A DNA stretch of 64,000 nucleotides from Dorea_A amylophila (GCF_025567265.1 NZ_JAOQJW010000004.1:116784-180783), one strand, 5' to 3'. Shown: positions 17,424 through 27,766, counted from the stretch's first letter. The notes: a model not told the origin generated them from the letters alone. Program-made: numbers and translations.

Positions 17424-18509
17424 TTACTCTTCCGGTACAACGATCAGGTCTTTTGTAAAGTCATTCAGAACTTCACATCCATCTTCTGTGATGATTACAA
17501 GGTCTTCGATACGAACACCGATGTTCTCATCCGGGAGATAGATTCCCGGCTCTACTGAGAAGCACTGTCCAACCTTGATGATGTCAGTATTAACAGATGA
17601 TACATCACCAAATTCGTGATCTTCCAGTCCGATAGAATGTCCTGTTCTGTGTGTGAAATACTCGCCAAATCCTTTTTCCTCGATGTAATTTCTTGCAGCA
17701 AGGTCAACATCGCACATTCTATTTCCCGGTTTGGCAGCTTCGATACCTCTTCTGTTTGCTTCAACTACGATATCATAAATTTCTTTTGCACGGTCAGATA
17801 CTTCACCGATGAATACAGTTCTTGTCATATCCGATGCATAGTTATCTTTAAATCCACCGATATCAAGAATTACACAATCTCCACGTTTTCCTTTAGAATC
17901 ATCTGTTACATGATGTGGATCTGCAGCGCCATGTCCGTATGCTGTAATTGGATCGAACGATACATCTTCACATCCGATTTCTTTGTAAATTTCACGCATT
18001 TTTGCATTTAATTCTTTCTCAGTTAATCCTTTTGCTACCCATGGAATGATCTTTTCCATAGCAATATCATTTAACTTAGAAGATTTTCTCATAAGATCTT
18101 TTTCTTTCTCATCTTTTACCATACGGATATAATCGATGATCGGAGATCCATTTACAAATTTACTTCCTCCGCCTAACTCCTGCAGACGAATAAGGAATTT
18201 TGACGGCCATGTTTTATCAATTCCCATTGTCTTATCTTTATCTACATACTTGCTTAAGATCTCTACTCCGTCTTCAATGTCATCATAATAGATAATATCT
18301 ACGCCAAGATCTGATTCCTGTGGAAATAATTTGTTGATTACCATTTTATGATTTCCGTTCACATTCAGATACAATGCCAGAAGTCTTTCTCCTGGGAAAA
18401 TCCACTTGCCTGTCAGATAGAAGATCGCAACCGGGTCAGAAACGATCATCTGCGGAACCTCATGCTCCTCCATTGATTTTAATATTCTTGTAAGTTTACC
18501 TTGATCCAT
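17424..18509 (-). CDS. M24-family Xaa-Pro peptidase
   Basis: 361 residues: an N-terminal creatinase-like domain (about 1-130) and a C-terminal pita-bread metallopeptidase domain. The five metal ligands are visible in DIGGFKDNYASDMTRT, HRTGHSIG, SVEPGIY and RIEDLV. It should release N-terminal residues ahead of proline, in the cytoplasm. The reading frame could start 23 codons earlier, but the ATG chosen follows AAAGGTTGGGG and gives the usual length. A second, longer M24 enzyme is at 43945-45732. Confidence 0.88.
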   Translation of the reverse strand: MDQGKLTRILKSMEEHEVPQMIVSDPVAIFYLTGKWIFPGERLLALYLNVNGNHKMVINKLFPQESDLGVDIIYYDDIEDGVEILSKYVDKDKTMGIDKTWPSKFLIRLQELGGGSKFVNGSPIIDYIRMVKDEKEKDLMRKSSKLNDIAMEKIIPWVAKGLTEKELNAKMREIYKEIGCEDVSFDPITAYGHGAADPHHVTDDSKGKRGDCVILDIGGFKDNYASDMTRTVFIGEVSDRAKEIYDIVVEANRRGIEAAKPGNRMCDVDLAARNYIEEKGFGEYFTHRTGHSIGLEDHEFGDVSSVNTDIIKVGQCFSVEPGIYLPDENIGVRIEDLVIITEDGCEVLNDFTKDLIVVPEE

Positions 18510-18580
18510 AATAGAACCCCAACCTTTCTTAAAATGTTGACAGAATCTGTTACTATTTTCGCTGATTCTCACTGACAATT

Positions 18581-18609
18581 ATTATAAACTTTTTGAATAT
18601 AAAAGTCAA
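18581..18609 (-). promoter_or_regulatory. Promoter of the M24 peptidase-HD unit
   Basis: TTGACT (18604-18609) and TATAAT (18581-18586), 17-bp spacer, minus strand. Confidence 0.82.
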
Positions 18610-18664
18610 TTTATATATACAAATAACAGTAAACGTTAGTGATATTAACTTATTCTTCATTAAA

Positions 18665-18703
18665 AAAAGAAAATGTCCACACTTTTCAGTGTGAACACTT
18701 TCT
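18665..18703 (-). terminator. Terminator of rpoBC
   Basis: Minus-strand stem AAAGTGTTCACACT / AGTGTGGACATTTT with a 4-nt loop and a T-rich tail, about 20 bp beyond the rpoC stop codon. A T run on the other side makes it look bidirectional. Confidence 0.88.
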
Positions 18704-18721
18704 TTTTATTTGACTTATATT

Positions 18722-21700
18722 TTATTCTTCATCTTCAGATACAGCAACTGTTTCTTCTGCAATATCTTCTACTGCATCTTCTGTTCCTTCATCAAGAGTA
18801 ATCTCCTGATTCATCTCATCTGCATCTTTGAATTCAAAATCAAAATCGTCCTCAAAATCCAGTTCGTCTTCCATTTCCATCTCTGTGTTCAACTTGATGT
18901 CACGATACTTTCTCATACCTGTTCCGGCAGGAATATGTTTACCAATGATAACATTCTCTTTCAAACCTACCAGCGGATCAACCTTACCCTTAATAGCAGC
19001 TTCGGTCAGGACTTTTGTTGTCTCCTGGAAGGAAGCGGCAGACAGGAATGAATTCGTAGCAAGGGAAGCTTTTGTAATACCCATGATGATCTGCTCACCT
19101 GTTGCAGGTTCTTTACCTTCTGCTTCCAAAGCTTCATTTACATCCTCAAACTCAAGTCTGTCAACATTTGTTCCCGGGAGGAATTCTGTGTCTCCGGACT
19201 CTTCGATACGTATCTTCTTCAGCATCTGACGAACGATAACCTCGATATGCTTATCGTTGATTTCTACACCCTGCAGACGATATACTCTCTGAACTTCCTG
19301 GATCATGTAATCCTGTACAGCACGAAGTCCTTTGATTCTCAGAATATCGTGTGGATTTACACTACCTTCTGTCAGTTCATCACCGGCTTCCAGTTCTGCG
19401 CCGTCAGCCACCTTGATACGTGATCCATAAGGGATCAGATATGCTTTGGATTCACCTGTTTCTTTATTTGTCACAATAATCTCACGTTTCTTCTTCGTGT
19501 CATTTAAGTTAGCAGTTCCTGCGATTTCTGTGATAATTGCAAGTCCCTTAGGCTTTCTTGCCTCGAAAAGCTCCTCGACACGAGGAAGACCCTGTGTGAT
19601 ATCTCCACCGGCTACACCACCACTATGGAATGTTCTCATAGTAAGCTGTGTACCAGGTTCTCCGATTGACTGTGCGGCGATGATTCCGACAGCTTCTCCA
19701 ACCTGTACCGGCTCACCTGTTGCCATGTTGGATCCGTAACATTTTGCACATACACCACTATGTGAACGGCATGTAAGGATTGTACGGATCTTAATCTGTG
19801 TCAGCGGCTCGCCCTTCTCGTCAACACCCTTTTTACAGATCAGCTCTGCACGTTTCGGTGTTACCATGTGATTTGCCTTTACAAGGATGTTACCATCTTT
19901 ATCTACGATGTTCTCACAGATATAACGTCCTGTGATACGATCCTGCAGACTTTCAATCACTTCGTTTCCATCCATGAATGCTTTTACATACATTCCAGGA
20001 ATCGGTGCTCCCGGTTTTGCACAGTCTACTTCGTGAATGATCAGTTCCTGTGATACGTCTACCAGACGTCTTGTCAGATATCCTGAATCGGCTGTACGAA
20101 GAGCTGTATCGGACATACCTTTTCGAGCTCCATGTGCAGACATGAAGTATTCCAGTACATCAAGACCTTCACGGAAGTTTGATTTAATTGGCAGCTCGAT
20201 CGTATGACCTGTTGTATCGGCCATCAGACCACGCATACCTGCAAGCTGTTTGATCTGTTTGTCAGATCCACGGGCTCCGGAATCTGCCATCATGAAAATG
20301 TTGTTATATTTATCAAGACCGTCAAGCAGCGCCTTTGTAAGGGCATCGTCAGTTGCTTTCCATGTCTCTACAACTTCTTTATATCTTTCTTCTTCTGTAA
20401 TGAGACCACGTTTGAAGTTCTTTGTAATCTTATCTACAGTATCCTGTGCATTTTTGATCATCTCCGGTTTCTGCGGAGGTACCGTCATGTCAGAAATGGA
20501 TACGGTCATGGCAGCTCTTGTTGAAAGCTTGTAACCCATAGCCTTTACATGGTCGAGTACTTCTGCTGTAGCAGTAGCTCCATGTGTATTGATGACTTTT
20601 TCAAGAATCTGTTTCAGCTGTTTCTTTCCTACATGGAAATCAACTTCCAGAAGCAATTCATTTCCTTCTACTTCACGGTCTACAAATCCCAGATCCTGTG
20701 GAATGATCTCATTAAACATGAAACGTCCGACTGTAGATTCTACCGTTCCTGTCTTCACTGTTCCATCTGCCATCTTCTTGGATACACGTACTTTTACACG
20801 TGAATGAAGTGTTACGGCAGCATTTTCATAAGCAAGAAGTGCTTCGTTGAAGCTCTTGAAGATCATGCCTTCTCCCTTGGCACCAGGACGCTCCTGAGTC
20901 AGATAATAGATACCAAGTACCATATCCTGTGAAGGAACGGCTACCGGACCACCATCAGACGGCTTCAGTAAGTTGTTCGGTGACAGAAGTAAGAAACGGC
21001 ACTCTGCCTGTGCTTCTACGGAAAGTGGAAGATGGACAGCCATCTGGTCTCCGTCGAAATCGGCGTTGAACGCTGTACAAACCAGTGGATGAAGCTTGAT
21101 AGCCTTACCTTCTACAAGAATCGGTTCAAATGCCTGAATACCAAGTCTGTGCAGTGTAGGGGCACGGTTCAGCATAACCGGATGCTCTTTGATTACTTCT
21201 TCCAGAACATCCCATACTTCCGGCTGAAGTCTTTCTACCATCTTCTTAGCATTTTTAATATTGTGTGCTGTTCCGTTCTGAACCAGTTCTTTCATAACAA
21301 ATGGTTTGAACAGCTCGATTGCCATTTCTTTCGGCAGACCACACTGATAGATCTTAAGTTCCGGTCCTACAACAATAACGGAACGTCCGGAATAGTCAAC
21401 ACGCTTACCAAGCAAGTTCTGACGGAAACGTCCGGACTTACCTTTCAGCATATCGGAAAGAGATTTCAGTGCACGGTTACCAGGTCCTGTTACCGGACGT
21501 CCACGACGGCCATTGTCAATCAGGGCATCTACAGCTTCCTGAAGCATTCTCTTTTCATTTCTAACAATAATGTCCGGTGCGCCTAATTCAAGAAGACGTC
21601 TCAGACGGTTATTTCTGTTGATGATTCTTCTGTACAGATCATTCAGGTCAGATGTCGCAAAACGTCCGCCATCCAGCTGTACCATTGGACGAAGATCCGG

Positions 21701-22429
21701 TGGGATAACCGGGATATTTGTCATGATCATCCATTCTGGCTTGTTTCCAGACTCACGGAAAGCTTCTACTACTTCCAGACGTTTTACGATTCTTGCTCGT
21801 TTCTGTCCGGTTGCACCTTTCAAGCCTTCTGTCAATTCTGTATATTCTTTCTCAAGATCAATGTTCTCAAGAAGTTCTTTGATGGATTCTGCACCCATTC
21901 CTACACGGAATGTGCTTCCCCATTTTTCTCTTGCTTCCTGATATTCAGCCTCTGATAATACCTGTTTGTACATCAGATCTGACTCACCTTTATCCAGTAC
22001 GATATAAGAAGCGAAATACAGTACTTTTTCCAATGTTCTCGGGGACAGATCAAGAATCAGTCCCATACGGCTTGGAATTCCCTTGAAGTACCAGATGTGC
22101 GATACAGGAGCAGCAAGGGCGATATGGCCCATGCGCTCACGACGTACACTTGCTTTTGTTACTTCAACACCACAACGGTCGCAGACCACACCTTTATAGC
22201 GGATCTTTTTGTACTTTCCACAATGGCATTCCCAGTCCTTGCTTGGTCCGAAAATCTTTTCGCAGAACAGTCCGTCTTTTTCAGGTTTTAAAGTTCTATA
22301 GTTGATGGTCTCTGGTTTGGTAACTTCTCCTTTTGACCATTCCAGAATCTTTTCAGGTGATGCCAAACCGATCTTGATCGCATCAAAAGTCATTGGCTGA
22401 TAAGTTTGTTCCTTATTATTTTCTGGCAT
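18722..22429 (-). CDS. rpoC: RNA polymerase subunit beta'
   Basis: Catalytic subunit, 1235 residues. Seen in order: the zinc finger CHCGKYKKIRYKGVVCDRCG (about 69-88), the clamp, the active-site NADFDGDQMAVH with three Mg-binding aspartates, the second zinc site (CRSHSGVCAKCYG), the bridge helix/trigger loop region ARKGMSDTALRTADSGYLTRRL and GEPGTQLTMRTFHSGG. The last 55 residues are very acidic. It lies 15 bp after rpoB, with AAGGGG before the start. Confidence 0.98.
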   Translation of the reverse strand: MPENNKEQTYQPMTFDAIKIGLASPEKILEWSKGEVTKPETINYRTLKPEKDGLFCEKIFGPSKDWECHCGKYKKIRYKGVVCDRCGVEVTKASVRRERMGHIALAAPVSHIWYFKGIPSRMGLILDLSPRTLEKVLYFASYIVLDKGESDLMYKQVLSEAEYQEAREKWGSTFRVGMGAESIKELLENIDLEKEYTELTEGLKGATGQKRARIVKRLEVVEAFRESGNKPEWMIMTNIPVIPPDLRPMVQLDGGRFATSDLNDLYRRIINRNNRLRRLLELGAPDIIVRNEKRMLQEAVDALIDNGRRGRPVTGPGNRALKSLSDMLKGKSGRFRQNLLGKRVDYSGRSVIVVGPELKIYQCGLPKEMAIELFKPFVMKELVQNGTAHNIKNAKKMVERLQPEVWDVLEEVIKEHPVMLNRAPTLHRLGIQAFEPILVEGKAIKLHPLVCTAFNADFDGDQMAVHLPLSVEAQAECRFLLLSPNNLLKPSDGGPVAVPSQDMVLGIYYLTQERPGAKGEGMIFKSFNEALLAYENAAVTLHSRVKVRVSKKMADGTVKTGTVESTVGRFMFNEIIPQDLGFVDREVEGNELLLEVDFHVGKKQLKQILEKVINTHGATATAEVLDHVKAMGYKLSTRAAMTVSISDMTVPPQKPEMIKNAQDTVDKITKNFKRGLITEEERYKEVVETWKATDDALTKALLDGLDKYNNIFMMADSGARGSDKQIKQLAGMRGLMADTTGHTIELPIKSNFREGLDVLEYFMSAHGARKGMSDTALRTADSGYLTRRLVDVSQELIIHEVDCAKPGAPIPGMYVKAFMDGNEVIESLQDRITGRYICENIVDKDGNILVKANHMVTPKRAELICKKGVDEKGEPLTQIKIRTILTCRSHSGVCAKCYGSNMATGEPVQVGEAVGIIAAQSIGEPGTQLTMRTFHSGGVAGGDITQGLPRVEELFEARKPKGLAIITEIAGTANLNDTKKKREIIVTNKETGESKAYLIPYGSRIKVADGAELEAGDELTEGSVNPHDILRIKGLRAVQDYMIQEVQRVYRLQGVEINDKHIEVIVRQMLKKIRIEESGDTEFLPGTNVDRLEFEDVNEALEAEGKEPATGEQIIMGITKASLATNSFLSAASFQETTKVLTEAAIKGKVDPLVGLKENVIIGKHIPAGTGMRKYRDIKLNTEMEMEDELDFEDDFDFEFKDADEMNQEITLDEGTEDAVEDIAEETVAVSEDEE

Positions 22430-22444
22430 ACTTTGGACCCCTTC

Positions 22445-25400
22445 CTATTCATCATCAGATGAATCGCCGAAATCATAGTCATCATTTTCTTCAAAATTCA
22501 TATCGAAATCATCGTCTGATTCTGGTTCTTCTTCTACATCAACCAGCTCTTCACCCTGGAATTCCTGTTTGCTGTATCCGTGTTTACCAAAGTCTTCGTC
22601 ATCATCATTACGATATCTTCTGTCTCCCTCGATCAGAGAACGGAAATCTGTCTCTCCCATATCGGAAGTTTCCATAATCTCCACTTCTGTATTGTCATCA
22701 CGTAAGACACGTACGTCCAGTCCGAGTGACTGTAACTCTTTGAGCAATACCTTGAAGGATTCCGGAATTCCCGGTTCAGGAATATTCTCACCCTTGATGA
22801 TTGCTTCGTAAGTCTTCACACGTCCGATGACATCATCTGACTTCACAGTCAAGATTTCCTGCAGTGTGTATGATGCACCATAAGCCTCCAGTGCCCATAC
22901 CTCCATTTCTCCGAAACGCTGTCCACCGAACTGAGCCTTTCCTCCTAATGGCTGCTGTGTAACCAGTGAGTAAGGACCTGTAGAACGTGCATGGATCTTG
23001 TCGTCTACCAGGTGGTGCAGTTTCAGGTAATGCATGTGTCCGATGGTTACCGGGCTGTCGAAGTACTCACCCGTACGTCCGTCACGCAGGCGGACCTTAC
23101 CATCTCTTGAAAGCGGAACACCTTTCCAGAGTTTTCTGTGTTCTCTGTTGTCTGACAGATACTGCAGTACTTCCGGAAGAAGTTCTTCTTTATGTTTTGC
23201 TTCAAACTCTTCCCAGCTTAAGTTGACATAATCATTTGCCAGATCAAGAGTATCCATAATATCAATCTCGTTCGCTCCGTCAAATACAGGAGTTGCGATG
23301 TTGAATCCAAGTGCTTTTGCAGCCAGGGACAGGTGAATCTCCAGGACCTGACCGATATTCATACGTGACGGTACACCCAGTGGATTCAGCACGATATCCA
23401 GTGGACGTCCATTCGGCAGGAATGGCATGTCTTCAACCGGAAGTACACGGGAAACAACACCCTTGTTACCATGACGTCCGGCCATCTTGTCACCGACAGA
23501 GATTTTTCTCTTCTGTGCAATATAGATACGGACTGACTGGTTTACTCCAGGTGACATCTCATCACCATTCTCTCTTGTAAATACCTTTGCATCCACTACA
23601 ATACCATATTCTCCATGAGGTACTTTAAGAGAAGTATCTCTTACTTCACGGGCTTTCTCACCGAAGATTGCACGAAGCAGTCTTTCTTCAGCTGTAAGCT
23701 CTGTCTCTCCCTTAGGAGTAACCTTACCTACCAGGATATCTCCGGCACGGACTTCTGCTCCGACACGGATGATTCCTCTTTCATCCAGATTCTTCAATGC
23801 ATCATCACCAACACCTGGAATGTCGCGTGTGATCTCTTCTGGTCCAAGCTTTGTATCACGTGCTTCTGCTTCATATTCTTCAATATGAATAGAAGTATAT
23901 ACATCATCCTGCACCAGTCTTTCACTAAGCAGAACAGCATCCTCGTAGTTGTAACCTTCCCATGTCATGAATCCGATCAGCGGGTTCTTTCCAAGTCCAA
24001 GTTCACCATTAGATGTAGATGGTCCATCTGCAATAACCTCGCCTTTTTCGACTCTGTCTCCTTTGAAGACGATTGGTCTCTGGTTATAACAGTTGCTCTG
24101 GTTACTTCTCTGGAATTTTGTTAATTTATATTTTTTCAGTTTTCCGTCATCCTGACGAACTGTAATCTCTGTAGAAGTAGAACGTTCTACTGTACCGCCT
24201 TCTTCAGCGACCACACATACACCGGAGTCAACGGCAGCTTTTTCTTCCATACCTGTTCCTACTGCCGGAGCCTCGGTAAACAGGAGCGGTACTGCCTGAC
24301 GCTGCATGTTTGATCCCATCAGGGCACGGTTCGCATCATCATTCTGAAGGAATGGGATTAAAGCTGTAGCCACAGAGAATACCATCTTAGGAGATACGTC
24401 CATATAATCGAACATTCTTCTTTCATATTCCTGTGTCTCTTCACGGTAACGACCAGATACATTTTTACGTACAAAATGTCCTTCTTCATCTAACTGCTCG
24501 TTCGCCTGTGCTACATGATAATTATCTTCTTCATCCGCTGTCATGTATACAACTTCATCTGTAACTACCGGGTTAGTCGGATCATCATGGTTGATCTTAC
24601 GGTATGGAGCCTCGATAAATCCATACTCATTAATTCTTGCATAACTTGCAAGAGAGTTGATCAGACCGATGTTAGGTCCTTCAGGTGTCTCTACCGGACA
24701 CATTCTTCCGTAGTGAGAATAGTGTACATCTCGTACCTCGAATCCTGCACGGTCTCTTGACAGACCACCAGGTCCCAACGCTGAAAGACGTCTCTTATGA
24801 GTCAGCTCACCAAGCGGATTGTTCTGATCCATGAACTGTGACAGCTGGGAAGATCCGAAGAATTCTTTCACTGCTGCTGTTACAGGTTTGATATTGATCA
24901 GGGATTGTGGAGAAATGCCCTCCATATCCTGTGTTGTCATTCTTTCACGAACCACTCTTTCCAGACGAGAAAGACCGATTCTGTACTGATTCTGAAGCAG
25001 TTCTCCTACAGAACGGATACGTCTGTTACCCAGGTGGTCGATATCATCATCTGTTCCGATGCCATATTCCAGATGCATATTATAGTTAATAGAAGCTAAG
25101 ATATCTTCTTTTGTGATATGCTTTGGAATCAGATCGTGAATATCTCTCTTGATCGCATCCTTTAATTCATCAATGTCTCCGGCTGTCTCTTCCAGAATTC
25201 CAGCAAGCACAGGATAATATACCTGCTCTGTAACCCCTACTTCTTCCGGATCCACATCAACAACAGCATCAAGGTCAACCATCATATTTGAAAGTACCTT
25301 GATCGGTCGTTCTGTCTCTTCTACGCTGATCCATACATATGGAACTGCATTGTTCTGGATTGCGGAAGCCAGTTCTCTTGTGATCTTGGTTCCTGCTTCT

Positions 25401-26323
25401 GCCAGAACTTCCCCTGTCATTGGGCTTGCAACATCTTCTGCCAGCACCTGACCACTGATACGGTTCTTTAACGCAAGCTTCTTATTGAACTTGTAACGTC
25501 CTACTTTTGCAAGATCATAACGTCTCGGATCAAAGAACATACTTGTGATCAGACTTTCAGCACTGTCTACTGCCAGAGGTTCACCCGGACGGATCTTCTT
25601 ATATAATTCCAGAAGTCCTTCCTGATAATTCGTTGCAGCATCTTTTTCAAAACTTGCCAGGATCTTCGGCTCTTCTCCGAAGAGTTCGATGATCTCCGGA
25701 TTTGTACCGATTCCCAATGCACGAATCAACACAGTGATCGGTACCTTTCTTGTTCTATCTACACGTACATAGAAAACGTCATTAGAATCCGTCTCATACT
25801 CCAGCCATGCACCACGGTTCGGGATTACGGTAGCTGAATACAGTTTTTTACCTAATTTGTCATGTGCAATGGCATAATAGATACCAGGAGAACGAACTAA
25901 CTGGCTGACAATTACACGTTCCGCACCATTGATCACAAAGGTACCTGTTCTTGTCATCAGTGGAAGATCTCCCATAAAGATCTCATGCTCATTGATCTCA
26001 TCTGTCTCTTTATTGTGAAGTCTTACTTTGACTTTCAGAGGTGCAGCATATGTTGCATCACGTTCTTTACACTCATCAATCGTGTATTTCACTTCATTCT
26101 CACACAAAGTAAAATCCACGAAATCCAAGCTTAATTTTCCACTGTAATCTGTAATTGGGGAAATGTCATCGAACACTTCATTTAACCCTTCATCCAGAAA
26201 CCACTTGTAAGAATCTGTCTGAACTTCGATCAAGTTAGGCATCTGAACGACTTCTTTCTGTCGGGCATAACTCATTCGTGAACTTTTTCCACTTTTAATA
26301 GGACGAATTCTGTTTTTCTCCAT
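22445..26323 (-). CDS. rpoB: RNA polymerase subunit beta
   Basis: Catalytic subunit, 1292 residues, somewhat longer than average because of an acidic C-terminal tail (about 30 residues rich in D and E). The rifampicin region reads SSQLSQFMDQNNPL, ELTHKRRLSALGPGG, with the wild-type residues at positions known for resistance. Other core motifs: VETPEGPNIGLI, KMAGRHGNKGV and GGKAQFGGQRFGEMEVWALEA. The start follows GAGGAGTG. Its own promoter lies 140 bp upstream, after the rplL terminator. Confidence 0.98.
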   Translation of the reverse strand: MEKNRIRPIKSGKSSRMSYARQKEVVQMPNLIEVQTDSYKWFLDEGLNEVFDDISPITDYSGKLSLDFVDFTLCENEVKYTIDECKERDATYAAPLKVKVRLHNKETDEINEHEIFMGDLPLMTRTGTFVINGAERVIVSQLVRSPGIYYAIAHDKLGKKLYSATVIPNRGAWLEYETDSNDVFYVRVDRTRKVPITVLIRALGIGTNPEIIELFGEEPKILASFEKDAATNYQEGLLELYKKIRPGEPLAVDSAESLITSMFFDPRRYDLAKVGRYKFNKKLALKNRISGQVLAEDVASPMTGEVLAEAGTKITRELASAIQNNAVPYVWISVEETERPIKVLSNMMVDLDAVVDVDPEEVGVTEQVYYPVLAGILEETAGDIDELKDAIKRDIHDLIPKHITKEDILASINYNMHLEYGIGTDDDIDHLGNRRIRSVGELLQNQYRIGLSRLERVVRERMTTQDMEGISPQSLINIKPVTAAVKEFFGSSQLSQFMDQNNPLGELTHKRRLSALGPGGLSRDRAGFEVRDVHYSHYGRMCPVETPEGPNIGLINSLASYARINEYGFIEAPYRKINHDDPTNPVVTDEVVYMTADEEDNYHVAQANEQLDEEGHFVRKNVSGRYREETQEYERRMFDYMDVSPKMVFSVATALIPFLQNDDANRALMGSNMQRQAVPLLFTEAPAVGTGMEEKAAVDSGVCVVAEEGGTVERSTSTEITVRQDDGKLKKYKLTKFQRSNQSNCYNQRPIVFKGDRVEKGEVIADGPSTSNGELGLGKNPLIGFMTWEGYNYEDAVLLSERLVQDDVYTSIHIEEYEAEARDTKLGPEEITRDIPGVGDDALKNLDERGIIRVGAEVRAGDILVGKVTPKGETELTAEERLLRAIFGEKAREVRDTSLKVPHGEYGIVVDAKVFTRENGDEMSPGVNQSVRIYIAQKRKISVGDKMAGRHGNKGVVSRVLPVEDMPFLPNGRPLDIVLNPLGVPSRMNIGQVLEIHLSLAAKALGFNIATPVFDGANEIDIMDTLDLANDYVNLSWEEFEAKHKEELLPEVLQYLSDNREHRKLWKGVPLSRDGKVRLRDGRTGEYFDSPVTIGHMHYLKLHHLVDDKIHARSTGPYSLVTQQPLGGKAQFGGQRFGEMEVWALEAYGASYTLQEILTVKSDDVIGRVKTYEAIIKGENIPEPGIPESFKVLLKELQSLGLDVRVLRDDNTEVEIMETSDMGETDFRSLIEGDRRYRNDDDEDFGKHGYSKQEFQGEELVDVEEEPESDDDFDMNFEENDDYDFGDSSDDE

Positions 26324-26461
26324 ATTGACGTTTCACTCCTCATTTATTTTTCTGGCTGGGCTTTTCACTGCCCATATAACTTGCAGAGTCTCAAAAAACA
26401 ACACAATTTATTGTTTTTTTTACGAAATCATGGCATAACTATCCACAATAGCGCATTTTTT

Positions 26462-26491
26462 ACTATAGCACAGGCCTGTCAAGTATGTCAA
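26462..26491 (-). promoter_or_regulatory. Promoter of rpoBC
   Basis: TTGACA (26486-26491) and TATAGT (26462-26467), 18-bp spacer with TG before the -10, minus strand. The leader from here to rpoB is about 135 nt. Confidence 0.85.
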
Positions 26492-26547
26492 GCAAATCCG
26501 CACTATTTTTTCAGTTCTTTCTTATATTCAGCATCCCTTATAATACG

Positions 26548-26574
26548 AAAGGGCATCCCGTCACCGGAATGCCC
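26548..26574 (-). terminator. Partial terminator after rplL
   Basis: Minus-strand stem GGGCATTCCG / CGGGATGCCC with a GTGA loop followed by TTTCGTATT. The short T run suggests some read-through into rpoBC, as is usual in this gene cluster. Confidence 0.7.
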
Positions 26575-26596
26575 TGATAATTCAATCAAACTCGAA

Positions 26597-26974
26597 TTAT
26601 TTAAGGTTAACTTCAGCACCTTCTGCTTCAAGTTTAGTCTTGATTTCTTCAGCCTCAGCTTTAGAAGCGCCTTCTTTGATTACCTTTGGAGCTTCGTCAA
26701 CTAATGCTTTAGCTTCTTTCAGTCCAAGTCCTGTTACTTCACGAACAACTTTGATAACTTTAACCTTAGCTGCTCCTGCAGAAACTAATTCTACATCGAA
26801 CTCATCTTTCTCTTCTGCTGCTGCTCCACCTTCTGCTCCAGCTGCTGCAACTACAACACCTGCTGCTGCGGATACACCAAATTCTTCTTCACAAGCTTTT
26901 ACAAGATCATTTAACTCTAATACAGATAACTCTTTGATAGCTTCAATAAATTCTTCTGTTGTTAACTTTGCCAT
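26597..26974 (-). CDS. rplL: 50S ribosomal protein L7/L12
   Basis: Stalk protein that recruits translation factors, 125 residues from MAKLTTEEF. N-terminal dimerisation domain (1-35), alanine/glycine hinge (about 38-58) and the C-terminal factor-binding domain with KVKVIKVVREVTGLGLKEAK. A GGAGG site precedes this ATG; an ATG five codons upstream lies within it and is rejected. Co-transcribed with rplJ, 61 bp upstream. Confidence 0.97.
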   Translation of the reverse strand: MAKLTTEEFIEAIKELSVLELNDLVKACEEEFGVSAAAGVVVAAAGAEGGAAAEEKDEFDVELVSAGAAKVKVIKVVREVTGLGLKEAKALVDEAPKVIKEGASKAEAEEIKTKLEAEGAEVNLK

Positions 26975-27035
26975 TTTATTTTCCTCCATTTTTCTTATTT
27001 TCTTTTTTGAAATAAATTATTACGCTGCCATCAGC

Positions 27036-27581
27036 CTATTCAGCTGCTGGTGCTTCTGCAGCTTCTTCTGCTGCCGGAGCTGCTTCACAAGCATCTGCTC
27101 CACCTTTTTCTGCGATCTGATTGAGAACGCGAGCCAGGTTTGTGATAGGTGACTGTAAGCTTCCAAGTAATTTGGAAAGAAGCTCTTCTCTTGAAGGAAT
27201 CTTAGCAAGTTCATTTAATGCGTCTACATCATATAATGTTCCTTCAACCACACCTGCTTTTAATTCAAGGGCTTTTGCATTCTTTGCAAATTTGCAAAGG
27301 ATTCTTGCCGGAGCTGTTGCATCATCTTTAGAAATAGCGATAGCACTTGGTCCTTCTAAGTGCTCATCTAATGCTGCGAAATCAGTTCCTTCAAAAGCTC
27401 TCTTCATCATTGTGTTCTTACAAACTTTGTAGACAACGCCTGCTTCTCTTAACTGTTTACGCATCTCTGTATCTTCTGCAACAGTCAGTCCACGGTAGTC
27501 AACAAGGACAACGCTTGTTGCGTCTTTCACGTCCTCTGCAATAGCCTGTACAACTGGTTGTTTTAATTCAACTTTTGCCAC
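27036..27581 (-). CDS. rplJ: 50S ribosomal protein L10
   Basis: Base of the ribosomal stalk and autoregulator of its own operon. GTG start behind AAGGAGGTG gives 181 residues (MAKVELKQPVVQAIAE); the open frame upstream is the regulatory leader, not protein. DYRGLTVAEDTEMRKQLREA and the KNTMMKRAFEGT segment are typical. The C-terminus has an extra alanine/glutamate-rich tail of about 15 residues beyond the helix that binds L7/L12 dimers. Confidence 0.96.
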   Translation of the reverse strand: MAKVELKQPVVQAIAEDVKDATSVVLVDYRGLTVAEDTEMRKQLREAGVVYKVCKNTMMKRAFEGTDFAALDEHLEGPSAIAISKDDATAPARILCKFAKNAKALELKAGVVEGTLYDVDALNELAKIPSREELLSKLLGSLQSPITNLARVLNQIAEKGGADACEAAPAAEEAAEAPAAE

Positions 27582-27636
27582 GAATGGTGCACCTCCTTGT
27601 AGATTTGTAAGTTTACACCGCCGACAGATATAAATG

Positions 27637-27766
27637 TAAAAAACCTCTATATCCAAAGACATAGAGGTTGATAAGTCATACTTTAGTATCGATCTTTCCT
27701 CGGTAGGCGTCCGCATAAAATGTGTTCTTACGCTCTTTCAAGCACCTACTGTCTTCGGCAGTCCTG
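27637..27766 (-). promoter_or_regulatory. Ribosomal protein L10 leader with attenuator
   Basis: The RNA contains the conserved pairings of the L10 leader: CTGCCGAAGACAG followed by GTAGG, and CGCCTACCGAGGAAAG (27694-27709 on this strand) where L10-(L12) is known to bind. It ends in an attenuator, stem AACCTCTAT / ATAGAGGTT (27642-27669), followed by TTTTTT. This would switch off rplJL when L10 is in excess. Confidence 0.88.

Noticed and set aside
27582..27716. N-terminal extension of L10
   Set aside because: The open frame coincides with the L10 leader and attenuator; the GTG at 27581 with AAGGAGGTG gives the normal protein.
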